A DNA stretch of 64,000 nt from HGM04593 sp045647745 (GCA_045647745.1 JAZRMQ010000066.1:104703-168702); one strand, 5' to 3'; shown: positions 36,904 to 46,381, counted from the first letter of the stretch. Notes: a model not told the origin generated them from the sequence alone. Program-made: numbers and translations.

Positions 36904-38109
36904 ATGAAGCTATCGGTAGTAATTGTCAATTACAATGTAAAATATTTTCTTGAGCAGTGCCTCAACTCGCTTGAACAGGCTGTTCAGGGGGTGGAGCACG
37001 AGATAATCATTGTCGACAACGCGTCCAATGACGGCTCTGCCAATTACATTACCCCGCTTTTCCCAAATGTAAAGTGGATTAACAACAAAGAGAACCTAGG
37101 CTTTTCACGCGCCAACAACATTGCCTTTGAACACGTACGCGGCGAGTATGTGCTAATGCTCAATCCGGATACTATAGTAACACGCGATTCAATAGCAAAG
37201 AGCGTGGCTTTTATGGATGAGAATCCCGAAGCTGGAGCTGTTGGCGTGAAAATGCTGAACAAGGATGGAAACTTTGCCCTTGAAAGCCGCAGAGGCATTG
37301 TGACACCTTGGGTCAGTATATGCAAGGCTATAGGTTTTAGCAAACGCTTTCCCAAGAGCAGGCTGTTTGGTCATTATTATATGAGCTATTTGCCCGAGGA
37401 TGAGGCCTGCTCAATAGAGATGGTCTCTGGCGCATTTATGCTGCTACGTTGCAGCAAACTACGCGAGATAGGTTTTCTTGATGAAAAGTTTTTTATGTAT
37501 TGGGAAGACAGCGACCTTTCGTACCGTATGTTAAAATCGGGTTCAAAGAATTTCTATTTGCCTTATCCGATATTGCATTATAAAGGCGAGAGCTCGGTCA
37601 AGAGCAAACTGAAATATAGATACTGGCTGTATTATTCGCTACAGATTTTCTTCAAGAAACATAATCCGCTATACTATATTCTTTCGTATATACCATTGAC
37701 CCTGGTAGTATTATTGCTCAAGTTCCGCATTCACCTATTGAACCCCTTGTTTTTGGGTAAAGGATGGGACGCACGCAAGATTGAGCCCGAGCAGAGTTTT
37801 GTAGTTGTTGGCAAAAAGTCGACATATGACGAGATTGTCGGTTTCTTTAAGAAGAACAATATTGAACGTTGCTGCACGTTTGTAGAGGCCAGTGATGCCG
37901 ATTTAGCGGGTGGCAAGGTAAAGGTGACAAATCCCGGCGGTTGTAACCATATATTGTTCGACACCTCTTGCATTTCGTACGACACAATGGTGCATATTCT
38001 TGAGAGTTTAAAGAATGAGGGGCTAAAGATTGCAACATATTCGCCCGAAAGGAAAATTCTTATTACAGATGGTATTATATACAACTCCAACGGGGTTATA
38101 GAGATGTGA
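36904..38109 (+). CDS. Family 2 glycosyltransferase
   Basis: 401 residues from ATG 36904; a GTG at 36901 gives one extra residue. GT-A fold with LSVVIVNYNVKYFLEQCLNS, IIVDNASNDGS, DTIVTRD, FMYWEDSDLSYRM and GEYVLMLNPD (DXD-like), similar to rhamnosyl-type WbbL transferases. The C-terminal 130 residues (from about 270) are a Rossmann-like region (FVVVGKKSTYDEIVGFFKKN) seen in related Bacteroidetes enzymes. It transfers a sugar in envelope polysaccharide or LPS synthesis; the donor is not clear. Confidence 0.9.
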   Translation: MKLSVVIVNYNVKYFLEQCLNSLEQAVQGVEHEIIIVDNASNDGSANYITPLFPNVKWINNKENLGFSRANNIAFEHVRGEYVLMLNPDTIVTRDSIAKSVAFMDENPEAGAVGVKMLNKDGNFALESRRGIVTPWVSICKAIGFSKRFPKSRLFGHYYMSYLPEDEACSIEMVSGAFMLLRCSKLREIGFLDEKFFMYWEDSDLSYRMLKSGSKNFYLPYPILHYKGESSVKSKLKYRYWLYYSLQIFFKKHNPLYYILSYIPLTLVVLLLKFRIHLLNPLFLGKGWDARKIEPEQSFVVVGKKSTYDEIVGFFKKNNIERCCTFVEASDADLAGGKVKVTNPGGCNHILFDTSCISYDTMVHILESLKNEGLKIATYSPERKILITDGIIYNSNGVIEM

Positions 38110-38114
38110 TTTAT

Positions 38115-38642
38115 ATGAGCGTGTGGCTTAAAAATGAAAACCTTATTCTTCGTTCTCCCGAACCCGAGGACCTTGAACTTCTCTATGCAATGGAGAACGA
38201 CACAACACTGTGGAACGTTGGCAACGCAACACTCCCCTACTCGCGCTACACCCTGAGGCTCTATCTTGAACAGAGCAAACAGGACCTTTTTACCGAACGA
38301 CAAGCGCGTTTTGTCATCACCCTTGCCAACGGAGAAGCTGCCGGAATGATAGACCTTGCCGACTTTGACCCACAAAACAACCGTGCCGAAGTGTGCATTG
38401 GCCTATTGAGCAAACATCGCGGCAAAGGGATTGCCACACACGCACTGACACTGCTGTGTGATTATACATTCAAGAAACTACACATAAACCAACTATACGC
38501 CTTTATTCCCGAGTGGAACAGCGAGAGCCTGAAACTTTTTGAAAAAAACGGCTTTACAAAAAGCGCACTACTCCACCAATGGCAGCGCACTGAACAAGGG
38601 TATAACAATGTTTTTTTGGTACAAAAACTCGCCGAACAGTAA
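38115..38642 (+). CDS. GNAT-family N-acetyltransferase
   Basis: 175 residues from the ATG at 38115, 5 bases after the glycosyltransferase stop; the alternative GTG at 38106 overlaps that stop. RimJ/SpeG-like fold: RSPEPEDLELLYAMENDTTL, the acetyl-CoA loop HRGKGIATHALTLLCDY, and PEWNSESLKLFEKNGF. Substrate unknown; relatives act on ribosomal proteins, polyamines or amino sugars. Confidence 0.9.
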   Translation: MSVWLKNENLILRSPEPEDLELLYAMENDTTLWNVGNATLPYSRYTLRLYLEQSKQDLFTERQARFVITLANGEAAGMIDLADFDPQNNRAEVCIGLLSKHRGKGIATHALTLLCDYTFKKLHINQLYAFIPEWNSESLKLFEKNGFTKSALLHQWQRTEQGYNNVFLVQKLAEQ

Positions 38643-38699
38643 ATTTTTAGTGGAAAAGAGTAGAAAAATCGCATTTTTTTGAAAAAAAACCGCAAAAAG

Positions 38700-38729
38700 T
38701 TTGCAAATTCAAAAAAAGCCCTACCTTTG
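38700..38729 (+). promoter_or_regulatory. Promoter for tRNA-Asp
   Basis: TTTG (38700-38703), an 18-base spacer (shorter than usual) and TACCTTTG (38722-38729), 42 bases before the tRNA. Confidence 0.6.
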
Positions 38730-38771
38730 CACTCGCTTTGAGACACAAACAAAGCAAAACTTTGAAATATT

Positions 38772-38845
38772 GGTGCGTTAGTTCAGTTGGTTAGAATACA
38801 TGCCTGTCACGCATGGGGTCACGGGTTCGAGTCCCGTACGCACCG
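38772..38845 (+). tRNA. tRNA-Asp (anticodon GTC)
   Basis: 74 bases. Acceptor GGTGCGT pairs with ACGCACC; the anticodon stem-loop is ATGCCTGTCACGCAT with anticodon GTC; the T arm is ACGGGTTCGAGTCCCGT. The 3' CCA is not encoded and must be added. It stands alone between the acetyltransferase gene and the small lipoprotein gene. Confidence 0.97.
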
Positions 38846-38847
38846 CA

Positions 38848-38877
38848 AACGAGTTCCAAAGAAATTTGGGACTCGTT
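38848..38877 (+). terminator. Terminator after tRNA-Asp
   Basis: A 13 bp stem (AACGAGTTCCAAA with its complement, one T-G pair) with GAAA loop, followed by TTT; it starts 2 bases after the tRNA. Confidence 0.85.
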
Positions 38878-38920
38878 TTTGTATCAAGGAATAAGGAGAT
38901 AGCATACATAAAAACACATT

Positions 38921-39262
38921 ATGAAAAAGTTAGTCTATTCTTTAACAGCAATTCTTTTTGCGCTTATAACATTCACAGCGTGTAACGGCAGCAACAACAG
39001 TGTTGAAACGTGCCCCGACTGCAATGGCGAAGGAGAATTCATCCTTTGGTGCAGCCATTGTGCAGGCTTGGGATATCAAATAACAACCAGCACTTGTTCA
39101 GCTTGCGAAGGAAGCGGCGAGGACTATTGGGGAGACACTTGTAGCGATTGTAACGGACTGGGCAAGTTACACACAGGCAACAAGACCTGTCGTTATTGCG
39201 AAGGCAAAGGAATTAAGAGCACCAGCACCTGCAAAACCTGCAACGGAGACGGCGTAATCTAA
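38921..39262 (+). CDS. Small lipoprotein made of DnaJ-type CxxCxGxG zinc-binding motifs
   Basis: 113 residues. Signal with lipobox TFTAC (Cys21), then a compact Cys-rich region with six CxxC motifs (CPDCNGEG, CSHCAGLG, CSACEGSG, CSDCNGLG, CRYCEGKG, CKTCNGDG). This pattern is that of the zinc-binding Cys-rich domain of DnaJ, but no J domain or substrate domain exists, and it is exported. DnaJ has four such motifs; here there are six. Twelve Cys could bind three zinc ions or form disulphides. No strong promoter is seen; it may be expressed by read-through past the tRNA terminator. Function unknown; an envelope chaperone or redox role is speculation. Confidence 0.82.
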   Translation: MKKLVYSLTAILFALITFTACNGSNNSVETCPDCNGEGEFILWCSHCAGLGYQITTSTCSACEGSGEDYWGDTCSDCNGLGKLHTGNKTCRYCEGKGIKSTSTCKTCNGDGVI

Positions 39263-39314
39263 CACCCAAAAACAACTATAAACAACCCAGGCTCTATCAG
39301 CCTTACATAGTTAT

Positions 39315-39356
39315 AAAAGTAATCCCCAAAGTTTGTAAACTTTGGGGATTACTTTT
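39315..39356. terminator. Bidirectional terminator between the lipoprotein gene and porZ
   Basis: A perfect inverted repeat with 20-base arms and a 2-base centre (left arm AAAAGTAATCCCCAAAGTTT), flanked by T/A runs. It is placed for the genes ending at 39262 (+) and 39373 (-). Confidence 0.88.
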
Positions 39357-39372
39357 ATTCTCTGTTATTGGT

Positions 39373-41673
39373 TTATCTTGTTATCAAAATCTTTGTTGCA
39401 ACGCTTTCTTGACCGGCGCTGTCATAGGTTAAGACATAGTAGACACCGCTTGCCACCTTCTCTCCACGTTGGTTACGGCCGTTCCAAGAGTACATTCCGC
39501 CATTAGACTCGCCCTCGTTAATTAAATATCCCGCAGCGTCGACGATTTTGACATTGCAATCGTGTGTAAGCCCAACGATAGATATATTTCCACTGTAATC
39601 GGCTCTGACAGGGTTAGGAAAGGCGTGAACATTGTCCTTGTCAAGGCTCTCTGCTGGAGCTGTAGCATCGCTTCTGTAGCTTGCGATACCTTTATCGGTT
39701 CCGATAAATACCTCACCGGTCATACCATTGATAGCTATACTTTCGATGCAGTCCGATGGCAATGGTGAATTTTCTGTTGTAAAATGATGGATAGTCTCTT
39801 GTCCATCGGCACTCACAAGGTATATACCATCGCTGTTTGTGCCTATCCACTTACGGTTTGCGCCATCAACCTCGATATCTTTTATATAAACACCGCTCAT
39901 AAAGTAGTCGGCAAGGCCTGTACCATCGTTGCGAGCAATCTTTATCTGTTTAAAGATTCCGTCTTTGAAAAATTTTTCCGGGTTATCGATTACAAAAACT
40001 CCGGCATTTGTTCCAACCCAGATTGCACCACTCCTATCCTCGGCAATATCGTATAACTGATATATATCGTAGCTTACTCCATCCTGATTGGTGAATTTAT
40101 CCACCCATTTGTTTTTTTTATCATCGGCGGTGTTAAATGGCGTACCATTCATCTGTGCACAGAAAAGACCGGGAGTATAACGCAAAGCTGTTATCCACAG
40201 CCATCCTCTGGAATCGACATATGGTTTCACCATCGTAACCATATTCTCAATCTCTTTGTATTCAAGAGCCTCCCACGTGCCATCTTTTTTAAGCACTTTT
40301 ATAATATTCTTCACATCGGTGTTTATGCACCAGAGGTTACCCTCTTTGTCAAATTGCACAGTTGGCACACGCACATAGGCCTTGCTGCCGGGGACAACAC
40401 TTTCTAATTTGCTATTTTCGTAATTGTAGTGCTTTACAAATTTGCCGTCTTTGAATTCATAAACGCCAAAGCCAAAAGAGCCCGCAAAATAGTGGCCGGG
40501 TTCAGTTGGGTCTTCGTCTATTGAGCAAAGATTTAAATATCTCAACCCTGTGACACGCTTTATGGTATCCTCGGGAAGGTTTATCCACTCATCAGCACTG
40601 CTGTGATACTCCATTAAGGTTCCATCGTAAAAAGTATCGTCGAAATAGTTAATATTACCACCGGCAACGAGCAGTTTGCCACTATCGGTGAATTTCATAT
40701 ATTCACAATAGTTTCTGATGGGGCTGTTAGGCACTATCGGCGATGAAACGTCCTTTACACTATAATTCTCAATCTTGCACTCAACAACTCCTTTGTAGCC
40801 CTTGCAGTTCCAATAAGTATTCCCCGACTTTAGAATGTGGGCACTTTCGCTGTTTTTATATGTTACAACAGAGCCATCGGCTGCAATTACAGAGACCTTA
40901 TTCTTTGCCGGCGCAACAATTTCACAACCGGCAGGGTAGATTGAGAAATACTTTTCGCCATTATTACCAACAACCAGAGAAAAATCTTTTGTGTCGGGAG
41001 AAAAGGTATATACACCCTTTGTATCTATCAAACAATACAGTTTGCCACCCATCTCACAAAGCGACTTCACCTGATTGTCATTGATTAGAGTCCAGTTGCT
41101 TTTGTCGAGAAGGTTTTTATTCGTATCGCCACAATAAAAGCCGCTATTTGTGCCGGCATACAATTTGCCTTTATAATTTTGTGTGCAATATGTATCGAGC
41201 CCAATATTGTAAGTGTTGTCGAACTCTAGATTTTCAAGGTCGAGCACAACAACGCCAAAAGATGTTGAAAGATAGGCTGTACTGCCTTGAACATCAACAC
41301 TGTTTATTGTTTTATTAGGCAGAGATTTATTTTTAAAGTCGGAGATATTATAGGCCGTTTCATCAGCGAACAGAATGTCAATATTGGCATTTCTGTAGAC
41401 GATTATCAAGCCATCTAAAAAGCTTGAATACTTTATGTGTATAATATCAATATCGCTGAGCGCTGTTATCTTGTCGTATGTTCTGACCTCATTATCGCTT
41501 TTGTCATAGGAGAAAAGTGCGCCCGAAGCCAACACATAGACCTTGTCACCCATAGATTGACAATAGGTAGCATTGTGATACGATGGGTATAATGTCCAAT
41601 TATCGACCGACGCCTTTACCTCAAAAGCAAGCAGAAGGACAAACAGGAAAGATATCAACAATCTCTTAATCAT
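39373..41673 (-). CDS. porZ: PorZ-like T9SS protein (beta-propellers with T9SS sorting domain)
   Basis: 766 residues. Signal peptide (1-22), then two seven-bladed-propeller-type regions (about 25-340 and 340-670) built of short repeats with two-component-regulator-like signatures (GAIWVGTNAGVFVIDNP; RKWIGTNSDGIYLVSADG; GEVFIGTDKGIASYRS). The last 85 residues are a T9SS type A sorting domain (FPNPVRADYSGNISI; RGEKVASGVYYVL). In Porphyromonas gingivalis PorZ is an outer-membrane propeller protein needed for T9SS cargo maturation and A-LPS attachment. Its 5' end overlaps rdgB by 8 bases. A regulatory propeller protein is the alternative, but there is no kinase. Confidence 0.85.
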   Translation of the reverse strand: MIKRLLISFLFVLLLAFEVKASVDNWTLYPSYHNATYCQSMGDKVYVLASGALFSYDKSDNEVRTYDKITALSDIDIIHIKYSSFLDGLIIVYRNANIDILFADETAYNISDFKNKSLPNKTINSVDVQGSTAYLSTSFGVVVLDLENLEFDNTYNIGLDTYCTQNYKGKLYAGTNSGFYCGDTNKNLLDKSNWTLINDNQVKSLCEMGGKLYCLIDTKGVYTFSPDTKDFSLVVGNNGEKYFSIYPAGCEIVAPAKNKVSVIAADGSVVTYKNSESAHILKSGNTYWNCKGYKGVVECKIENYSVKDVSSPIVPNSPIRNYCEYMKFTDSGKLLVAGGNINYFDDTFYDGTLMEYHSSADEWINLPEDTIKRVTGLRYLNLCSIDEDPTEPGHYFAGSFGFGVYEFKDGKFVKHYNYENSKLESVVPGSKAYVRVPTVQFDKEGNLWCINTDVKNIIKVLKKDGTWEALEYKEIENMVTMVKPYVDSRGWLWITALRYTPGLFCAQMNGTPFNTADDKKNKWVDKFTNQDGVSYDIYQLYDIAEDRSGAIWVGTNAGVFVIDNPEKFFKDGIFKQIKIARNDGTGLADYFMSGVYIKDIEVDGANRKWIGTNSDGIYLVSADGQETIHHFTTENSPLPSDCIESIAINGMTGEVFIGTDKGIASYRSDATAPAESLDKDNVHAFPNPVRADYSGNISIVGLTHDCNVKIVDAAGYLINEGESNGGMYSWNGRNQRGEKVASGVYYVLTYDSAGQESVATKILITR

Positions 41674-42247
41674 AGTTCTCTTTTAAATAATCACTAAGTT
41701 GCTGCGTAGCACGGAAACGATGGCTTATGCAGTTTTTCATCTCGCCACTCATTTGCGCAAAGCTCTCGGAGTACCCCTCTGGAATAAATATCGGGTCGTA
41801 TCCAAACCCTGAGTTTCCTCTCTTTTCGGTAGCAATCGTTCCTTTTACTATACCATTGAAGAGCAGCTCATCACCCTTAATAATTAACGCAATAACTGTG
41901 CGAAATTGTGCGTTGCGATTATCTTTTTCTGTTAAATTTTGCAACAATTTCTGCATATTAGCCTCGGAGTCACACTCCTCGCCGGCGTAACGTGCCGAGT
42001 AGACACCCGGTGCCCCATCAAGAGCCTCAACCTCGAGCCCTGTATCATCGGCAAAGCAATCAAGACCATACTTTTCGTAAATATACCTTGCCTTTATCAA
42101 TGCATTGCCTTGCAAAGTGCTGGCAGTCTCGGGAATTTCGTCGTGGCAATCAATATCATTGAGCGAAAGGACCTCTACCCTATTGCCGACAATATCCCTA
42201 ACCTCCTGAAGCTTATGCTTGTTGTTTGTAGCAAAAACTAATTTCAT
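41666..42247 (-). CDS. rdgB: XTP/dITP diphosphatase (RdgB/HAM1)
   Basis: 193 residues. Start motif LVFATNNKHKLQEVRDI (TNN-K), the catalytic part CFADDTGLEVEALDGAPGVY SARYAGE (Asp and Glu of ADDTGLEV), FGYDPIFIPEGYSESFAQMS and the C-terminal SHRFRA. The enzyme hydrolyses non-canonical ITP, XTP and dITP. It overlaps yitT by 4 bases and porZ by 8, so these are probably translated from one message. Confidence 0.96.
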   Translation of the reverse strand: MKLVFATNNKHKLQEVRDIVGNRVEVLSLNDIDCHDEIPETASTLQGNALIKARYIYEKYGLDCFADDTGLEVEALDGAPGVYSARYAGEECDSEANMQKLLQNLTEKDNRNAQFRTVIALIIKGDELLFNGIVKGTIATEKRGNSGFGYDPIFIPEGYSESFAQMSGEMKNCISHRFRATQQLSDYLKENYD

Positions 42248-43221
42248 TTCTCCTCAATTTTAACCGAGTTGACAACACTTGAATCATCAATCTTCACCTT
42301 CTTTTTAGCCTTGATTTTATCAAAGCCAAGGCCATATACAGCCATCACTTTAGATTGTGAAACAAGAGCATTGGGATCAATCTGCTTAATTGCACTCAGC
42401 AGTTGATTAGCCTGAGTGGCACGTGCAATAGTTGTAACAACTTTACCCTCTTTTCCTGAATAGTAACCAACAGAATCGAGCAGTGTCACGCCACGCTTCA
42501 AGCGGCGTGTTATGTAATATGCAATCTCGTCGTACTTGCTCGAGAAGATGAAGAACTGCACAGCCTGACGGTTGCTGTTCACCATATAATCGAGCGATAC
42601 GTTTACAATGACTAGGTTGATGAAGCCATAGAAAATCTTTTGCAAAGCATCGATTGCGCTCTCCTTAGGAATGATGAAAAAACTACTTATAATGATGCAA
42701 GCATCGACGCACAGCATCGCACGTCCAAAGCTAATATCCTTATATTTGTTTACGATAGCTGCAATAATATCCACTCCTCCTGTGCTGCCATTGCTCAGGA
42801 AGCAAAAGGCAATACCCATTCCAATGAATATAGAGCCAACGATGCAGGCCTCAAGCGGACGCCCCTCCAGCACAACAGCAGCCGTGTACTCCGGATAGGC
42901 TTTTGATATTGCTCCAAAAATCTCAAGCATAATCGTCATTACAGCAATGGCGAATATTGTCTTGACACAGAATTTCCATCCAAGCTGCTGCACGGCAATT
43001 ATTATAAGTACAATGTTTATGGCAAAATATGTGTACTGCATCGGTATGCCGGTGGTATATTCAACAATACCTCCCACACCGGTTATACCACCAGTGACAA
43101 ACTGAAACGGTGCCATAAAGAATTTCCAAGTAAAGGCGTAGAGTGTGAGTCCCAACGTAATCATAAGATAGTTTTTTACCTCACTCATCATTGATGGCCT
43201 TGGAATAAATCGCTTGCCCAT
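42244..43221 (-). CDS. YitT-family membrane protein (DUF161 and DUF2179)
   Basis: 325 residues. A DUF161 membrane part with about five to six transmembrane segments (about 15-220) carries the hallmark FMAPFQFVTGGITGVGGI and GIAFCFLSNGSTGGVDIIAA. A C-terminal DUF2179 domain (about 225-310, ITRRLKRGVTLLDSVGYYSG) is cytoplasmic. Family function not established. It lies 41 bases after leuS and 4 bases overlapping rdgB. Confidence 0.93.
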   Translation of the reverse strand: MGKRFIPRPSMMSEVKNYLMITLGLTLYAFTWKFFMAPFQFVTGGITGVGGIVEYTTGIPMQYTYFAINIVLIIIAVQQLGWKFCVKTIFAIAVMTIMLEIFGAISKAYPEYTAAVVLEGRPLEACIVGSIFIGMGIAFCFLSNGSTGGVDIIAAIVNKYKDISFGRAMLCVDACIIISSFFIIPKESAIDALQKIFYGFINLVIVNVSLDYMVNSNRQAVQFFIFSSKYDEIAYYITRRLKRGVTLLDSVGYYSGKEGKVVTTIARATQANQLLSAIKQIDPNALVSQSKVMAVYGLGFDKIKAKKKVKIDDSSVVNSVKIEEK

Positions 43222-43262
43222 AATTCAATGTAATTAAAGCGTTACTACTATATTTTGGTGTA

Positions 43263-46094
43263 TTAAATTACAATATTAACAATTTTCTTTGGCACAATGA
43301 TAACCTTTTTTATAGGCTTGCCATCGATATACTTTTGGCTGTTTTCATTTGCAAGAACCGCAGCCTCAATATCGGCGTTTGTTGCATCGACAGCAAAATC
43401 AAGCGTAAAGCGTGCCTTGCCATTGAATGATATTGTATATTTGACAGAATCCTCTTTAAGATACTCCTCGTTGTACTCGGGCCACTCGGCATCGCAAACT
43501 GTCGTGGTGTTGCCAAGCACCTCCCACAACTCCTCACAAACGTGCGGAGCAAATGGTGAAAGCACAACAACAATCTTTTCAAGAACAGCCTTTTTGTTAC
43601 ACTTTAGCGCAGTAAGCTCATTCAGGCAAATCATAAATGCACTCACTGTTGTGTTATATGAGAATGCAGGAATATCCTCGGTTGTCTTTTTAATGAGCTT
43701 GTGCAGTGATTTTAGTTCCTCTTTTGTTGGCTCGGCATCAACCACAATGCAGTTATCATCTTTGTCAAAGAACATTCCCCACAGCTTGCGCAAGAAACGG
43801 TGACAACCATCGATACCATTTGTATCCCAAGGCTTTGACTGCTCAATGGGGCCCAAGAACATCTCGTACATACGCAAAGTGTCGGCACCATACTTTTCAA
43901 CAATCACATCGGGGTTCACAACGTTGAACATTGATTTACTCATCTTTTCAACAGCCCAGCCACAGATATATTTATCGTTCTCAAGGATAAACTCTGCATT
44001 GGCATATTCAGGGCGCCAAGCGCGGAAAGCGTCTATGTCAAGAACATCGTTAGAGACAATGTTTACATCGACGTGTAGCGGAGTCACGTCATAACCCTTG
44101 GAAAGGTTGAGCGACACAAAAGTGTTGGTATCCTTTATGCGATAGACAAAGTTGCTACGGCCCTGTATCATACCCTGATTGATGAGTTTTTGGAAGGGCT
44201 CTTCCTTTACGCTGCAACCGGTGTCAAAAAGAAACATATTCCAGAAACGTGAATAGATGAGGTGACCTGTTGCGTGCTCCTTGCCGCCAACGTAGAGGTC
44301 GACACTCTGCCAATAGTCATTAGCCTCTTTCGATACAAGAGCGTTACCGTTCTTTGGGTCCATATAACGCAAATAGTATGCGCTTGAACCGGCAAAGCCG
44401 GGCATTGTGTTAAGTTCAAGAGGGAACACTGTGCTGTTATTTATATTCTCTTTGCCTACAATGCTGTTTGTTGTTGTATCCCACGCCCACATTTTTGCGT
44501 GACCAAGCGGTGGCTCACCACTCTCTGTGGGTAGGAATTTTTCAACCTCGGGGAGCTCAATTGGCAAACACTCCTCGGGAACAGGATAAGGCACACCGTT
44601 CTTGTAGTAAATTGGGAACGGCTCGCCCCAATAACGCTGACGGCTGAAGATTGCATCGCGCAAACGATAGTTCACCTTCACACGTCCCAATTTATTCTCG
44701 GTAACAAATTGCTTTGTCTTTGCAATAGCCTCCTTGACTGTCAGTCCATTGAGATTGAGCTTGCAATCGCTAAAAGAGGCAACCGGTGAATTTGTCATTA
44801 TGCCCTCTTTGGCATCAAAGCTCTCCTCGCTGACGTCGCACCCCTCGATGAGCGGACGTATCTCAATACCAAAGTGCTTTGCAAAAGCGTAGTCACGGCT
44901 ATCGTGTGCAGGAACAGCCATAATAGCACCGGTACCGTAGCCCGAAAGTACATAATCGCTCACCCACACAGGAATTTCCTCGCCGGTTATTGGGTTGATG
45001 GCATAAGAACCGGTGAACACACCCGTTACGTTGCGGTCAATCATACGCTCACGCTCGGTACGTTTCTTTGTGCGGTCGAGATAAGCCTCAACAGCCTCTT
45101 TCTGCTCGGCTGTTGTGAGCTGTGAAACAAGCTCGCTCTCGGGTGCAAGCACCATAAATGTGACACCGAATATTGTATCGGCGCGAGTGGTGAATATTGT
45201 AAACTCAACGTCGCTATCCTTTACACGGAACTGCATCTCGGTACCCTCACTACGACCTATCCAGTTGCGCTGTGTCTCTTTAAGAGAGTCGCTCCAATCT
45301 ATATTCTCGAGGCCATCGAGCAGACGCTGTGAATAGGCCGACACTCTCAAGCACCACTGCTTCATCTTCTTTTGCACAACAGGGTGACCGCCACGCTCCG
45401 AAACGCCATCGACAACCTCGTCGTTGGCTAGCACAGTGCCAAGAGCCGGACACCAGTTAACCATTGTCTCATTAAGGAACGCTATACGCCAATTCATCAA
45501 AAGTTCCTGCTGCTCAACCTCGCTCATTGCGTTCCACTCCTCGGCGGTAACCTCAACCTCCTCGGTGCAAGCGGCATTAACACCCGCACTACCCTCTTTG
45601 CCAAGCTTTTCAATAAGTTCGGCAATGGGCTTTGCGCACTTTGCATCGTTATCGTAGTAATTGTTGAACATTTTGATAAAAGTCCACTGTGTCCAGTGAT
45701 AGTAGCCTGCGTCACAGGTTCTAATCTCACGGTCCCAGTCGAAGCAGAAACCAATCTTGTCGAGCTGCTCGCGGTAGCGTGCGATGTTCTGTTCTGTGGT
45801 TACCGCCGGATGCTGACCTGTCTGTATCGCATACTGCTCGGCAGGCAAGCCGTAAGCGTCGTAACCCATAGGGTTAAGAACATTATATCCGTTAAGGCGC
45901 TTGTAACGCGCAAAAATATCCGAAGCAATATATCCCAGCGGGTGACCAACGTGCAAGCCTGCCCCCGATGGATAAGGGAACATATTAAGGATATAAAATT
46001 TCTTTTTATCCTCATTCTCCACTACTCGATAAGTCTTGTTCTCTCTCCAACGCTGTTGCCACTTCTGCTCAATTTCGTTAAAATTATATGCCAT
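43263..46094 (-). CDS. leuS: Leucyl-tRNA synthetase
   Basis: 943 residues. HIGH-type motif PSGAGLHVGHPLGY near residue 41, KMSKS motif (EKMSKSMFN) near 715, and the CP1 editing domain with TGAIMAVPAHDSRDYAFAKH, whose Asp keeps editing of mischarged isoleucine and other amino acids. The C-terminal domain ends at VPKKIVNIVI. First of the minus-strand group leuS, yitT, rdgB, porZ. A promoter -7 and a hairpin leader precede it. Confidence 0.97.
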   Translation of the reverse strand: MAYNFNEIEQKWQQRWRENKTYRVVENEDKKKFYILNMFPYPSGAGLHVGHPLGYIASDIFARYKRLNGYNVLNPMGYDAYGLPAEQYAIQTGQHPAVTTEQNIARYREQLDKIGFCFDWDREIRTCDAGYYHWTQWTFIKMFNNYYDNDAKCAKPIAELIEKLGKEGSAGVNAACTEEVEVTAEEWNAMSEVEQQELLMNWRIAFLNETMVNWCPALGTVLANDEVVDGVSERGGHPVVQKKMKQWCLRVSAYSQRLLDGLENIDWSDSLKETQRNWIGRSEGTEMQFRVKDSDVEFTIFTTRADTIFGVTFMVLAPESELVSQLTTAEQKEAVEAYLDRTKKRTERERMIDRNVTGVFTGSYAINPITGEEIPVWVSDYVLSGYGTGAIMAVPAHDSRDYAFAKHFGIEIRPLIEGCDVSEESFDAKEGIMTNSPVASFSDCKLNLNGLTVKEAIAKTKQFVTENKLGRVKVNYRLRDAIFSRQRYWGEPFPIYYKNGVPYPVPEECLPIELPEVEKFLPTESGEPPLGHAKMWAWDTTTNSIVGKENINNSTVFPLELNTMPGFAGSSAYYLRYMDPKNGNALVSKEANDYWQSVDLYVGGKEHATGHLIYSRFWNMFLFDTGCSVKEEPFQKLINQGMIQGRSNFVYRIKDTNTFVSLNLSKGYDVTPLHVDVNIVSNDVLDIDAFRAWRPEYANAEFILENDKYICGWAVEKMSKSMFNVVNPDVIVEKYGADTLRMYEMFLGPIEQSKPWDTNGIDGCHRFLRKLWGMFFDKDDNCIVVDAEPTKEELKSLHKLIKKTTEDIPAFSYNTTVSAFMICLNELTALKCNKKAVLEKIVVVLSPFAPHVCEELWEVLGNTTTVCDAEWPEYNEEYLKEDSVKYTISFNGKARFTLDFAVDATNADIEAAVLANENSQKYIDGKPIKKVIIVPKKIVNIVI

Positions 46095-46124
46095 TGTATT
46101 TTAAAATTTTAATCGTACAAAAAC

Positions 46125-46164
46125 ATTACTATCCACTTTGTGGATGTAATAACCTACAAAAATA
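46125..46164 (-). promoter_or_regulatory. leuS -7 element (TATTTTTG) and hairpin at the predicted 5' end
   Basis: On the minus strand TATTTTTG (46164-46157) is an exact -7 match. Transcription should begin near 46150, exactly at an inverted repeat (46150-46125; ATTACATCCAC pairs with GTGGATAGTAAT with one bulge or mismatch). No clear -33. The rest of 46095-46381 has no gene. Confidence 0.5.
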
Positions 46165-46381
46165 TATATTTTTTGGATGATTTATCCCTTTAAGCAAGGA
46201 AATTGTTTTTTTAAATTCTTTTTTATCTGAACAGGAGTCTAAATTAATGAAAAAACAGATATATCTAACCAATGCTTAGACACAACACATTTGCTATAAA
46301 AAATATTCAAGCCTGCTTGCTGTTTTTTTACTCATTTTTTTGTACATTCGCATAATATTTACACATTTAAACCGACTATAA

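Noticed and set aside
37731..38375. 214-residue minus-strand frame across the glycosyltransferase and acetyltransferase genes
   Set aside because: It crosses two real genes on the other strand and has no domain.
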